DNA of 64,000 nt from Mansonella perstans (lineage: Eukaryota > Nematoda > Chromadorea > Rhabditida > Onchocercidae), in assembly GCA_037074765.1 (NCBI GenBank), contig JBAMDO010000068.1, forward strand, positions 183,328-247,327, in the 5' to 3' direction. The notes beneath the pieces are model-generated. The model did no database searches. It was not told the origin of the DNA and worked only from the letters and a program-made list of their open reading frames with translations. Both the position numbers and the translations under genes were made by a program. This document shows, one piece after another, positions 12,619-25,353 of this stretch (its first letter is position 1; each line of letters opens with the position of its first letter).

Positions 12619-13186
12619 TTATTCAACATCGAAATGCGACTGAATTTGCTGTTGAAGCTGTCTTGATAAAATCTGTTTGTGCTTTGTACAAACACTTTGA
12701 CATTTGCCAAGATTTTCGAAACGATTTTGATTGCCGCCGCAGCTCTGGGCACCGAATGGATAACATTTTTCGGTAACTGGATCGAAGTAATAGCGCACCT
12801 GCAGTTTATTTCTGTCTGTTGTGTCATCATTCGTTTCTCCGACTGGACATAGTCCTGAGTCTGAAACAGGTCATGAAAGAGGGAAAACGAGGTCCTAGGC
12901 ATTGGTTTAACATTATGAGAATTGTCATATAGGTATGTACCAGTACTGTCATCGTAATGCTATTTTATGTCGATAGTAACGAAAGGATAAGTTTATAATA
13001 TTCAATTAGTCAGGTTGCATTAAAAAAGTCTCTGATTTGCAACACAACCTAATATTGCCTATTTCTTAATTATTCGCTAAATTTTTCATTTCGAGACTGA
13101 AAGCAAACCTGGTGGGAGGTAACAAATGCATGGATAACGCTGTACATCGGTAAATACTGGTGGATCTGGTGAGCGAGCAGCATCCA
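12619..13186 (-). CDS. Kunitz/BPTI-domain protein, C-terminal two exons
   Basis: Two minus-strand exons, 13109-13186 and 12619-12860, join in phase (CAG acceptor, GT donor) and end in TAA. They encode a Kunitz domain, a fold that usually inhibits serine proteases by inserting a loop into the active site. Cysteines follow the BPTI spacing: C1 and C2 in CYLPPDSGLC (eight residues between, as in BPTI), then RYYFDPVTEKC, FGAQSC, GGNQNRFENLGKC and QSVC. Between C2 and RYYF there are 16 residues instead of about five, and the P1 position after C2 is Pro, so ordinary trypsin-like inhibition is doubtful. A Gln-rich tail follows. The N-terminal exon and signal peptide were not found, so the model is partial. 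Confidence 0.8.
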
Positions 13187-16100
13187 CTATGTTATATAGA
13201 AATATTGGCAAAGTTAATATCGAGGAATATATCATTTCTAAAACTGAGCATTATGAAGTTGAATATTGTTAAATATTTAACTATTATGGATACTAGGATA
13301 CGACTTCTGCTATTAATTATGCCTGTCCATTTTAAATTCTGATCAGATATATATTTTTATTTGAGTATAGTCAGATCTTTTTCCCTTTTTCCTTCCATCT
13401 CCTTCTCCAATTTTTTATCCTATCCACTACTGTTTCATGCGTAAGAATACAATAAAATTGATGTCAACGGAAATTTAAAATTTATTTATATTGCAACAAA
13501 TGTAGGAATATCGCCGAAATATTTGACATCCAAAAATTAACGTAAGTAAACAAACAAATGCATGCAGAGAGTAGATATGGATGGATTGGAAATTAGCAAA
13601 TTCAAGTGAAAATGGGAAATAAAATTTATAAAATATTGGAGTGTTACTTTGCTATTGATGCTTCCATATGACATGGTTGAATTTAAAAGTAGCGTATCAG
13701 TGGAGACATTATAGGTTTTCATTTGACATTACTGCACTTTTCTAAACGATAAAAATGGTAAAAAAGATTAAACTGAAATTTGGTAGCGCATATATCCATG
13801 AAAAAGTGGCAGAAAAGAATATGTGTATTGCCAATGATTTTATGACGAATAACCATTGGTGACCTAAATATCCATTATTTCCCTCCTCACTTATTGACCC
13901 TTTCTTTCCCAAGAAGTGATTAGTTTTTTAAATTTTAAATTTTCTTTCATCATTAAAATATCATGAATTGCATATGATTTTCCTGAAATTCCTGCTAAAT
14001 GTCAAGAAATTAGAATTTGTCCAACAAGGAAAATAATTAAATTTGGCAGAGAATGGAAGTGATTGCTCTTAAGTTTTATTGGATGAGAGATATGGAAATT
14101 TCCTGCCATTTAACTCAGTGACTTTTTTGCAACTGAATTTTGCTTGAATATGTAGCTGGAATTTTCTAATAATTGTTTGATAAAGTAAAACTGACAAGTG
14201 AAGTAACTCAATTTATGAAAATGAGAAAAACGTATCGAAGAGTTTAACTTTAAGCTGAGCATCTATAAATGTTTCTATTCACTCAACCTAACTATTAGTA
14301 GTGACGACAACAATGAAAAAATAATAAGCATTGACATAAGCATTTCTCAGCATCTGTTGTTTTCGATCACAGCGCACTTTTTTAAACAAAATTTAAACGA
14401 ACATCTGAACAAAAAATATTTTCTTCATATGCAATTATACTTTAATTTTTCCTAATAAAAAATGTCTCTTAAGAAAGAGTGGATGAAAATAATTAGAAAT
14501 AGAGGTAGCAAAGAAATGTGTAAAAATAAATTCGTAGCACCCAAACACAGCTCCTCAAATGGACAAGTTTTTGTTCTCTATTTGGTTCGAAAACTATTAC
14601 TTGTTGAAAATAGAACAACGAGGATCGATTACATATTTTCCATTTAAATTCTGTCTATGAAAATGCACAATAATATAAATATGCGGACAATACAAATTCA
14701 CCATTAATTACCTCTGACAAACAGAATGAATGAATATTTCCTACAGTGTGGGAAATGGTGTTAAGTCAACTAGTTAAAACGATAAAGGCGCGCAATAACT
14801 GCACTTAACACAATAGAAAATAGAAAATCCGTACAAAACAAAAGTCTTTAATTTTTTAAAGGTCTTTAATTTTTAAACTTGCTAAGAATTGTTTGAAGGT
14901 ACTTGATATTTTAATTTTTAATTTCGTAATATAAATTCCTCCATTTACCCATTAATTTTTAAAATTTGGCCAACTTGCATATATCATACAATATTCATTT
15001 TATAAATATGTTAAAAGAATTTTCTTTGCTCTTACAAAATTTGATACCTTAATGAATTTCAGTCTTCGTTTCTATTGTTTCTTCGCAAATCAAATTAAAT
15101 TGCAAATCACATTAAATTTCTTTGCAAATTAAAAATAAAAGCTATATATTGCAGTTTAGTCAGTCTCCTAACTATAGAAAATTTTTGCGTTTTTTCAAAA
15201 TTTAAAGTTGTAAAGAAAATATCCGCACAGCAATGTGTCAACAGATGAATAAATTTGACTAAAATCGGATTGTGAAATATTGTAAAAAATTAGTGGAAGG
15301 CTCAATTTCTTTCATTGATAAGCAATAAATGTACAATTTTGAGAACTAGTAAATCGCACCCAACTCTTCGATGATTCAGAAATTTTTAACAAAATTTTTG
15401 TAGAATGATATAAAATCGATGATCAGCTTACTTATTTTAGTTTAATCCGGAAAAGCGCTTTTGTTTTGCGCAACAAAATCAGCTTGGCTTATTTTTTTCG
15501 CAATGGTTGACGCCATATGAAAGGACAAAAAAGCAACTAAGGAAAAAGTAAAATAATCAAGCAAATAGCCTGTATGCGATGATTAAAGCAATCAAGAGTT
15601 CAGGGTTAATAAATAATTAAATAAGCAAGTGTAGAAGTTCAAAAATTGCTAACATTTCGCAATGATTCTATTAAGCAGTTCCTCATAATATTTATTAAAA
15701 CACGAATCTTTTGCAGCGTTAAAAAATTCATTGCTTGCTTGAAACTGCATTTCATGAGCCATAAATGTAGTCTCAACTTCAAAGCCAGAACCAAAAATTT
15801 TAAACGAATTTTACAGTTGCAGGTTTCTAACAGTGATTAAAATGCACCTAATCGCGAGTTTCTTAATTTCTTTAACTTAAATATTAGGGTAGTTTCGAAT
15901 GAAAATATGAATTTTAAAAATGTTGCGCAAATGATAATGTCTTTCTGAAGAATGCTAAATGTCGTTTGCCTGCAAAGTAAATGCTAAAAAACAGGTTAGA
16001 ATGCTGTTTTTTACTTCACTCACCGAAAACTTCAGGATAGTTTTGTTTAAATTGAATGGCGCACAAAATAATTAGCCATTCAAGTTTTTCACTTTTCTCA

Positions 16101-16426
16101 AGGGTAATTTTCGAGTATTTCTATCGTTTTGACTCAGTTATTCCGAGATAATTACTTCTGATTCTACCTGAAATCAAATTTTGTTAACTTTTCTAATAAA
16201 AAACCAACCATCCTTGTCTACCCGACCCCTCCTCCATGTCATTATATTTATATAAAAGGTATGTTGGCCTATTTGTCGACTAACTGACATTAGTAATCTT
16301 TTTCATTCTTTTGTTATTTTCAACCAATAAATTTCATGCATGAAATTCTGAATGGCCATTCAAATATTCAAATAAAATATGCGCTAAATGAGATATGATA
16401 TTACGAATGAATTGACGAATCCTTAC
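13187..16426. other. 3.2-kb region without recognised genes
   Basis: Very AT-rich. It should contain the missing 5' exon(s) of the Kunitz gene on the minus strand. The only candidate I see is a short hydrophobic ORF beginning MLMSMLIIFSLLSSLL at about 14353 (minus), but its exon phase does not fit. No RNA gene or clear repeat was seen. Confidence 0.4.
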
Positions 16427-17650
16427 CAACATAGAATTAGATTCTGCCTTCTTCAACGTGCATTCTGCTGCTCCCTAAAATGAATTAAAATGACAAGAAA
16501 ACATTTCCAACTTAAATGAATTGCCTGACTCTCGTCAACTGGTTAAAATTTGTAAACTTAAATTGGATGCATTCACTATGTTATATTTTGATAATGTTTC
16601 ATCCAGTACTATATTAATTTAAGTTCTTTCTCGTACAGCCATTTTTCATGCATAAAACCATTAGTGTTTTTTTTTTTTTTTTTAAATTATTGGAAAATAT
16701 TCTAAATCAATACGACGCAAAAATTAAAAAAAAATTCTCCTAATTATTTATATTCCTAAAAAATTTTGATATAGAACAATGTAACCATAATTCCGAAACA
16801 AAAAAAGAAAAAAATTTAATAAACCTACAACTGTTCTTTGAAGTCTGGACAGCGCGATAAAGTGAAATATACAGAAATCGCTTGTTCTCATTCTTGCCAA
16901 TTTCACAAATTGTTTCATCGATGGATAAGTTGTGAGCCTATTGGAATATAAGTTTTTTTCAATGAATTCCGTTTATCTCATTTTTATTTTCAACAGCAAA
17001 ACATCTTTTTTATTGATGAAAATAGAGAATCAAGCGGAGCAGTCGAAAAGTATACGAAATGGCTTACTTTGATCACAATTGACGTTGGATACATAAGGAA
17101 ATTATTGGTTCCGTCAAAACAAATCAAAAAATGCTGGAAAATGTTTTCATCATGATCCAATTCTTTTCCATTGCAACTCGCCCATTCCATTTCATATTTT
17201 GTAATCATAATTTCTGAAAATAGTAACAAACTAATTATAAAACGAAGCTGACCGGAATTTATTACTTTTACAAAATTTTGGTACCGTTGTTCATGATTAT
17301 CAGGACTAATCATTCAGTGTAATGAATCTCGCAACTGCAAAATATCTGTATGACATATTTATTCATCTGAAACACTTCCATCGTATCTTAACTCCGTTCT
17401 CTTTAATTTATTCTCTTTTTTATATCATGAAGAAAAAATGTTCCTTATATCTCTTCTTCTTTGCTTCTTCCCAAACATATTTGTTAGCTGTATTTTGGCC
17501 CAAATATCCTAATGTTTCATCCATGATTTTTATCAACTTTCCAGTAGCGAAATCGAATATTTGAATACGTCGATCTGTTCTACTCACAGCAAATGATTTT
17601 CCATTCATTGGCTACGAACTTATTAGCAAAGTAGTAGAAACACTTGAATT
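16427..17650 (-). pseudogene. PPWD1-like (WD40 plus cyclophilin family) gene remnant
   Basis: Minus-strand fragments match the middle of PPWD1, a spliceosome-associated WD40-cyclophilin. About 17590-17450 reads NGKSFAVSRTDRRIQIFDF then ATGKLIKIMDE, aligning with the last WD repeat. A spliced exon, 17068-17213, reads FDGTNNFLMYPTSIVIK, where the family has FDETGHFVLYGT. Exon 16427-16474 (GAAECTLKKAESNSML) follows in phase. The frame is disturbed: within 17068-17213 the expected 'ME-FGRR-AMEKEL' segment appears only by switching to a second frame (GRVAMEK) and back, and upstream FANKFVA sits in a different frame from NGKSFAV. No cyclophilin domain was found downstream. I read it as a decayed or incomplete copy; sequencing indels are the alternative. 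Confidence 0.6.
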
Positions 17651-17820
17651 CATTACGTATCATTTGTCGATTGTTGGAATCTTGTTCGAATGTAATGTTA
17701 AGAGTGTAATTTGATACTGAATTAATCATTCTAAGTCTTAAGTGGTTGCATTTCATTCCGGAACTAACACATCAATAGGAAAAGGAATAAATTGCAATGC
17801 AGAAATAACAATTGCAATAG

Positions 17821-17935
17821 TAGTTGTTGTAGTGGTAGAGGTGATAATAATAGGAGTAGCGGTGATGAAAATAGCAACAGTCATAACAGTAATAACATTA
17901 GCAGTAATAGTAAACTAATAGAAACGATAACAAGT
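17821..17935. repeat. Degenerate GTA/ATA trinucleotide tract
   Basis: Imperfect runs of (GTA/GTT/ATA/GCA)n, read on either strand as Val/Ile/Leu- or Ser/Asn-rich nonsense. Low-complexity DNA, not a gene. Confidence 0.6.
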
Positions 17936-18009
17936 TGTTGAAGGAAATGAAACAGTAGAAGTAATTTCAAGCTGTGTTCCAGAACGTTGAAAATCAGATG
18001 CCTGGTTAC

Positions 18010-18093
18010 CGAACCCGGTCTAATGGTAGCAGCTTTTATTGTCCTTGCCGGTATTAATATATTGGTAGCCATGTGATAACAGGCAGTTCCATA
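18010..18093 (-). other. Unassigned candidate exon
   Basis: An 84-bp open segment on the minus strand flanked by a good acceptor (TTTCTTTTAG) and a GT donor (GTAACC). It encodes 28 residues beginning YGTACYHMATNILIP. Both ends are phase 0. I cannot link it to the PPWD1-like or Kunitz pieces. The opposite strand encodes a short hydrophobic stretch, so this may be chance. Confidence 0.3.
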
Positions 18094-18752
18094 CTAAAAG
18101 AAATTAGTGTTCATCATTTGGTGGTATTAAATCATTACTTGCTTCAATATCCACATATGCATTATATTTACTCAGTGTACATTCTCTCTGCAGTTTATTT
18201 ACCATAGCTTATCATCAAATGAATTGATGAAGTATCTTTGAACAACAAATTTCGACCTTTCTAAGCATAATAATTTGGGCGATATTTGAAGCATTCTAAC
18301 TCCTAGGTACGGACAAGGTACGGACTCTGTGGGTAGCGGCGAGTTAAATAAAAATACACGTGGAGTTTTCTTTTTAATTATTACGCCAAAAATTTTGGCC
18401 AACGTGTATTCTTAAATTAACAGAATTTATTATATCTTTACCATATTATTAGCAAATATCCAATAGATCTCAATTAAATAAGATTTTTTTAATTAATTTC
18501 TATTTCTGAAAGTTAATCCGTTTCATCATGCTGAATTCATCATGCAAATTTTATCATAACATTTAAAGATCATCTAAAAAATGGCTTGGCTCAGCAAACG
18601 TAAAAGTGAATAGTTGATGGGCATCGGCAAGAAATTAGAACCATAATGATCACGATGATGGATGATACTGATAAAAGTAATTAAATGAACAGTGAGAGAA
18701 CTTCGTTTCTTCAAACGATAATTGATAATCACTTAGAGTGGAAGAATATTTG

Positions 18753-18753
<1 letters not shown>

Positions 18754-18794
<41 letters not shown>
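18754..18794. repeat. (GT)n microsatellite
   Basis: About 20 uninterrupted GT dinucleotides, ending in GTATGTATGT. The surrounding 18100-19520 shows no supported gene. Confidence 0.97.
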
Positions 18795-18803
<9 letters not shown>

Positions 18804-19520
18804 GAGGAATTGATTCATCAAAGGTGATTGCTTCAAATGAACAAAACTTGAGAAGTGTGAGAAGTTTGATATTGCAAGTTTTAAGAATAAAATTTAATTG
18901 AGGATAAATATTAGGAAGAAACATTGCTGAAAAAGGTGACAGAGAGGGTTAGAATAGCCAAAGGGGAAAAAAAGAGAGATACCATCATTTGATAATACTT
19001 TTCATCTTTTCAAATACGATTAAATTTAGAAAAGGACATGTATGTTTTGCCAAAATTTCCTGTTTCTATAAATAACAATTGCCTCTTTTAGCGATTCCTG
19101 AAAATGGATGTCAATTGTATGTTCAAACATTGAATGAATGTCTAATTTATAATGCACAATTTAATCTGCATTATTATTTTTGTGTTGTACATGAAATTTA
19201 ATGTGTCAAATACATTTCAATAAATATGAAATAATTAATCAACAAAAATAAAAATTTTAAATAGAATTTTTGTGTAAAAATTACTGCAAATGACTTGTTC
19301 GGAAAACTGAAACAAAATTGTCAAACTAACATATAATGTATTATCGCAATCATTTTACTAGGGAATGAATTCCTTGTCTAGAAATTTTGTCAAACAAATA
19401 TTCGCCTCAATCCTTAAGTTATTCATTATATTTTAAATTCTTTGCATATGGAAGTTCTCTGCACTCGAAGCATTTTAAACAAGACTATGTTCATGAAGTT
19501 ATATACAAAAAAAGCCGCAT

Positions 19521-20957
19521 TCAGATCCTAGGAATTTTCTTTGGCCTTGGTCCAAGCTCAGGAAGCGCTGATTGCTCGGTTATAGAAACAATTTTGACAC
19601 CGGCAGTGGCCATACCTTGTATGGAAGTCATTCGCCCTGGCCCTAGTCCTCGGATCTGAAAATTATATCCAGAATTCAAACAGTGGATAGTTTACGTATA
19701 TGTAAATAGGGACCTCGTAAAATCAGCTTTTCTCAATCTTCAAAAGAATACTCAAGTTCAATTTAAAATATGGCATTGGACAGCAGCTCTAATCAACACA
19801 AGAAGATGAAGCGAACCAGAACGCGAACTGTTCGAATTCCTCGCCTAATAAGCCTTTGTCCAGCTGCAACACCCGTTGTTTGACCAGCAATATTAGTCTT
19901 CTTCCGCGCATTTTTGAATCCTTCCAAACGACAAGAAGTGTAGGTTATAATATTATACTGCAATTATTGGCACTCATGAAAACCGATTATCAAAAGCAAA
20001 ATATTTAAATTTGGATATTTTAAAAATGAAAAATTTTAAATTGAATGATCAAATAAGAACTTTTTAAAATAAATTTGGATATTTTCAAACGAGATATTTC
20101 AAATGAGCATCAATAACACAGTATATGATTTAGGTGGAGGTACTTTCGATATATTGGTTCTTGAATAAAGCATAATTGGAAATTAAATAAATCTATGAAA
20201 AAATTCAAAAAAACAAGTAAAGATCAAGTTGAAAAATTACGATAACAATGTCATATACCTTGTGGTCAGTGACAGTAATCAGCGTATTGTTCCTTGATGC
20301 TTTGACATGTACAATTGGTAGTTCTTCGAATGGTATACCATCAAATTGTTGCTTAAATATTTCCACTGTTGGTAAACGATCATAAAAATTCGATAAATTG
20401 ACTGGGACCCATCCTGAACCACCCACAGTACCTTCTGTCAAAGGTCTTTCCATTTCTTTTTTGTCAATACCTGCAAAATTCTTTTTAAAAATTCGCTTCT
20501 TTTTTTTGAAATAAAACAGAAATTGAGATGTCTACAAGTCAACAAAGAAATATGTAACAAGTTAAACAGAAGAGGCAAAAGCACAGCTGTAACATATGCT
20601 CTGAAATAAGCAAACTAGATTTTTTAACAATTTTACAACAATTCATTTTCTCAAAAATAAAATATAAAAAAACAAAAACTTTGCTGTTATTGACTATAGC
20701 TATAGATTGATGACAAACTCTCTGTATTATAATTATGTAGAAGAAAAGCTGATATGGTGATGAGAGTAAAAAATAAAATTCAAATTCCTTCTATGAAACA
20801 AATTTTAGAAACTTGTATATAACTCACCAACACGAAATACTTCTTTGATACTTTTGGGATGATTTAAAGAAAGGCTCAGAAAACGACTACTATGATTGTA
20901 ATTTGGCTGAACTGTTTGCAGCAAACGTCCAAATAGCCAACTGATATTCTTGGCCAT
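19521..20957 (-). CDS. MRPS11: Mitochondrial small-subunit ribosomal protein uS11m
   Basis: Component of the mitochondrial ribosome small subunit at the 3'-end platform of its rRNA. Four minus-strand exons (20828-20957, 20259-20470, 19817-19957, 19521-19655) join in frame to 205 residues. The first exon begins [20 protein letters not shown], a basic amphipathic start consistent with mitochondrial import. Exon 2 carries [20 protein letters not shown], exon 3 [20 protein letters not shown] and exon 4 [15 protein letters not shown], all matching the uS11 family. A C-terminal PRPKKIPRI mirrors the family ending. The ATG directly abuts TTTTCAG, indicating trans-splicing. It is head-to-head with the galectin gene, 495 bp apart. 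Confidence 0.93.
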
Positions 20958-21452
20958 CTGAAAATTTTATTAATTCTATTAACTATTATTATTAATTATT
21001 AACAATTAAAATTCTATTAAACTACAATAATTCGTAATAACATTTAAAGGAACGAAACATATCGGCAATACTTTTTTGATGCTTTTTTAAAGCTACTAAT
21101 AAAATATATTATTATTTGTCTCATTGTATGCCTTCAATAATGCATTGCAAAAGTATTAGAGATTTTATCGAATGCTCATAAATTTAATGAAGCATATTCA
21201 ACGAATGAAGTCAATGCTAAAATTTCAACAACACCTATTAACCTTTGACATTTCAATGATTCAAAAATTAATCGGAACTAAACAATTTATTCACAATGGA
21301 ACCAACTTTTTTGCTGCGTCAATCAGTCACAGATCACTTTGATGGTTTGTTATGGTCTGTTAAAGTTGACAACTCTTGTACAGGTGGTTTATTATGGCTA
21401 TTATCATTTTTGTTAGGATTGATGATTCACTATCAACAAAATAACTTAGACA
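20958..21452. promoter_or_regulatory. Divergent promoter region between MRPS11 and galectin
   Basis: A 495-bp AT-rich spacer separates the two divergently transcribed starts, so it must hold both 5' control regions. I see no specific motif. An ORF starting at 21296 ahead of the galectin ATG looks non-coding. Confidence 0.5.
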
Positions 21453-24400
21453 ATGACATCTTCAACACAACTAGAATCAAACATTGTTGTAGCCAATCCA
21501 GTAAGTTCTTCCTTATCTACATTATGCTTTTAATTTTGACTCAACCAATAATTTTAGCTATACTTAAATTAACCATTCATCTTAGCAAATTATAATCCAC
21601 CTGTGAAATTTAAATTCAACTGAAAATATCAACAAATTATAGGTAGAATTACAGGTAATACCATATGTAGCAATGATTCCGAATGGATTATATGCAGGTC
21701 GAAGTATCGTTATCAAGGGAGTTGTTGTGCATGATCCACATCAGAAACGTTTCGTGATAGAATTTTGTTGTGGTTTACTCATTCAAGGTGATCATCAGGA
21801 TGACAAAGCTTTACATTTTAACCCTCGATTCGATACCGATAGTTCGTGGTAAGTTACAATACTTTTGTACAATTAGTCCAAAATATGATCAATTCGTTTA
21901 TAGTTAATCCAAAGTTACGATGTAATTTAGTCACTATTACATAGAGTTGAAAATGATATAGTGATAATGAGTGAAAACGGTGAAAGAAAGGAGATAAGCA
22001 GGTTTCTAGTATTAAATTGGCTTTTTTTCTAAGTCTTTTAACGTCAAAATTTTGATATTCTGTGATCTCTGTAACTTCGCAAACTTCTAACACATGGGCA
22101 CAGTTGGAAAAGAAAAAATAATCTGAAATTAAGGATAAATACGTAGTAAAAAGCTACACAGGTTTCGTCCTCCACCTGATCGACAAATTGTATTAAATTC
22201 ATTAATTGGAAATCGATGGGGCGTAGAGGAACGCTACACAAATGTTTTCAAAGTAGGCGATGAATTTTCTATGCGCATCTTGGTGCTTGCTAATTATTTC
22301 AGTGTAGGTTTATCTTGCATCTCATATTTCATAATTTAGCAGAAATTTTCAAATCTATACCAAACGCACATGCAATTTAGGTATTGTGAATCTTATTTCA
22401 ATTTTTTAACTCAAAAGCTTTTAAACGAATTTTGAAATGACAGTGATTGAGATCAGTTTGAAATAGATAAGTAAATCGAAATTTTTGCTTTTGAAAGAAA
22501 GTTCATGTTATAAACGATGTTTAGATTGCTGTGGATGGTCGTCATTTATGTGATTATTTACATCGAATACCAATTACTAATATTAGGACAATATATGTAG
22601 GAGGCAATGTGCGAATCAGCGTCATAGAATATGATGTTTGTTTGATTTTAAATTTGTTTATTCTATACTTTTGCACCGAGTTTAAATGGGCTCGGTCCCT
22701 TGAGTTAAAACATATTCATTGTGGAAGACCTTCGTTGAATATTACTTTCGAGTGCACGAGTGAAAGTGCTGCTCCGATCCGTTATATTGTCAGTAATTAC
22801 GGATTTAAATGATCCATATAAATGTTTGCAGTAGAATAGCTCTGTTGTTGATATAGTTCTTAATTTGATACAGCTAGGATTAGTGTGTTATATGTTTGAT
22901 TTATTTGCATTTATTTGGCCTTTTTAGAAAACCTTTGTGTAATGCACTCTTTTCTTCATTAACAACAACATTAGAGTTCTTTTCGTACGCAGATCTCTCG
23001 TGAAAATAACATAGGATTCATATTTGGTTTTCATTTTTTTTTTAAATTTATGAAATTTCATTCGAAAACATGCAATTATAAAAAATTATTAAAAATTCTG
23101 AAAATAAATGATACATTGTTACTAGTATATACTGTCAATTATGACAATAATTTTCATTCGTTTGCTTTGCTTAAATCTGCATACATGATTCCTGTTGTCG
23201 TCGATATTCTTCAGTACTATTGCGTTTTCTATATATGTTAGTGATTTCTATCCTTACTTAATATCCGCTTTATTGATAGTTGCTTATTTTTCAAAATTCA
23301 AAGACATCATGCTGCTTAAGCGATCCTTCATTGTTTGATCTTATAAATCTTGTAATATATCGCGTTTTATTGAGTTTACTGCTGTAGCAGTAAAGAAAAT
23401 TTAGCAGAAAATTTAGATTTTAATTTTTTTTGAAATTTTGAGCTTTGCAGCTAGAAATTGATTTGGATTTTTCTCGTAATCAAGCAAGTTTTGTCACTCA
23501 TTCCTGAAAATTTAAAAAAAAATTCCAAGTGTCGAGGATATTTTGCAGAATAGATAAATGTGTTTGAGGAATCACTGCTTGCATGCGTTTAAGGAATCAT
23601 GCCTCCCAAACCTATTATAATAAATTAGAGTCGTATAAGAATTTTAAAATGTTTAAAAAAAAATTTCTCAAAAAGAAAAATATATTTTGCACTAGAGAGA
23701 AGTGTTAATAGGCAATGATAACCGTTCCTTATTTATTTATTCATCTTCCTTTCTCTCTTCTAACCACATTTTAGGGTTACAGATAGATTCTTTGCATTAT
23801 ACCTCTTATAATTTTTGTTAATGTTAAATAAAAGTCTTGACATTTCAAAGACAATTTTTAATATTTCTGCTTACTATTTAATCGAGCTGTGTAATTCTTT
23901 TATCAACTTATTGATTTGATTCTTTCTGGTTTATTTTTATTTATTTCATTAAAATTTCCTCAAGAATATTTTATATTTTATGTGTTTTGTTTGTGCGTTA
24001 TTTTTAAAAAATTTTTGATTTGCAGAATAACACCTCTTCGAAACAAATGGAACTTGCTGATGAAGTTGGCAAACTTTCCATCAGTGATGTCATTCGCAAG
24101 CCTGTTAGCATATAATTAATTATAGTAGCAGATTTGTAAACTTATTTTCTTAATTTGCAATATAAATTGCAATAATATATACTCCATATTTTGCATATAG
24201 AAATCAAGGACTTTTTGCCCTCCGCTTCATTTTTCCATTTCTGAGCTATCCTTGTTTTAAAATTTTGTTGTAGAAGGTTTTTTCATATATCAAATTTCAC
24301 AAATTTCAGAAAATTCCTTTTGAAATGCGTTTGAAGGATAGATTGTCACCTGGTATGAAAGTGTTAATTACCGGAACCCCGCTAATGAATGCTGAGCGCT

Positions 24401-25353
24401 TCACCATCAATTTTTTGACACCAATGGAACATTTCTTTCATTTCCGAGTAGATTTTTCAGTGGGAAACAAAAAGGTACGCTTGAGTACATTTTTGGTACG
24501 CTGAAATCTGCTAAAAATCATACCATAGTTTTTGAATTTGAAATTTATTATTTTGATTTTTTTTTAGTCTGCTGTGATTTTATTCAGAATTTTAGGCTAT
24601 TAGAATTATTCTTCTATTTTTTAAGCAAGAAGCAGTAGTGCGGAATAATACGGAGTTTGGAGAATGGCAAAAGGAAGAGCGTGAAATGTGCTCCTTTCCT
24701 TTTCGACGAGGAATTACCTTCGACATTGTGTTTCATTTTGAGCAGGAGCACGTTTCCGTAAATTTTGATCTTTTTCGAAATTTACAACTTCGTAAAAGCA
24801 ATGAAGAATACTAATTATGACTCAAATCGAATTTTTTTTTCTCTCACTTGCATAGGATTATAGGATTTTTGATAGCAGTACTGTTTGTTGCTGTCATTTC
24901 AGATAGTAATCTTACATTCATTTCATTGTATATAATTTAACAGCAGAAGATTTTTTATCATATCCAAAACAAGGGGTGGGATATTTGATAAAAATAATTC
25001 CACTGAAAATTACAGCTAATATCCGGATCCTGTAGAAGACCTTCATACTATAGCTGATCAATTGACTTCTTACATCTGTTTAATAGCAACTCTTGATTCA
25101 AAGGAAGATGTGTAATCTTGGATGTGTGATTAAACCTTAAGGACAACTTTAGGAAAGCTCTAGTTTTTCGTTTTGTCGTGGGTACCCGTAAATGTCATTT
25201 ATGATTCCATAATATTGATTTTTAAATATTTAGATAATAGTTAACAACAGTCATTTTGCTGATTTTAATTACCGGCCATTTTCCAAGCTGATTCACGTCG
25301 ACAGTATTACTGTGAAAGGTGATCTGAGCCTGCAGAAAATTGGGTTGCGATGA
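21453..25353 (+). CDS. Tandem-repeat galectin (two CRDs)
   Basis: Beta-galactoside-binding lectin with two carbohydrate-recognition domains. Eight exons join in frame to 333 residues: 21453-21500, 21643-21848, 22162-22303, 22525-22635, 24026-24103, 24310-24474, 24626-24757, 25234-25353. CRD1 keeps the sugar-binding residues: HFNPR (in LHFNPRFD), the VLNS asparagine and WGVEER. Exon 5 is a linker (NNTSSKQMELADEVGK). CRD2 begins IPFEMRLKDRLSPGMKVLI and ends FADFNYRPFSKLI, SITVKGDLSLQKI. Its HxNxR motif is degraded to HFRVD, while VVRN and WQKEER remain. No signal peptide is present, as usual for galectins. The final exon lies about 480 bp past an in-frame stop that would otherwise truncate CRD2; splicing at 24758 avoids that stop. 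Confidence 0.9.

Noticed and set aside
14293..14353. Hydrophobic ORF as signal-peptide exon of the Kunitz gene
   Set aside because: Its donors are phase 0 or 2, while the Kunitz exon at 13186 needs phase 1.
18199..18402. 67-residue minus ORF with a possible donor
   Set aside because: No ATG, no recognisable domain, no link to neighbouring exons.
21296..21595. 99-residue ORF ahead of the galectin
   Set aside because: The galectin start at 21453 lies in another frame and splices in phase; this frame shows no homology.
24758..24814. Galectin ending at the TAA at 24812
   Set aside because: That reading lacks the last third of CRD2; splicing 24757 to 25234 restores the IVNNSHFADFNYR segment in frame.
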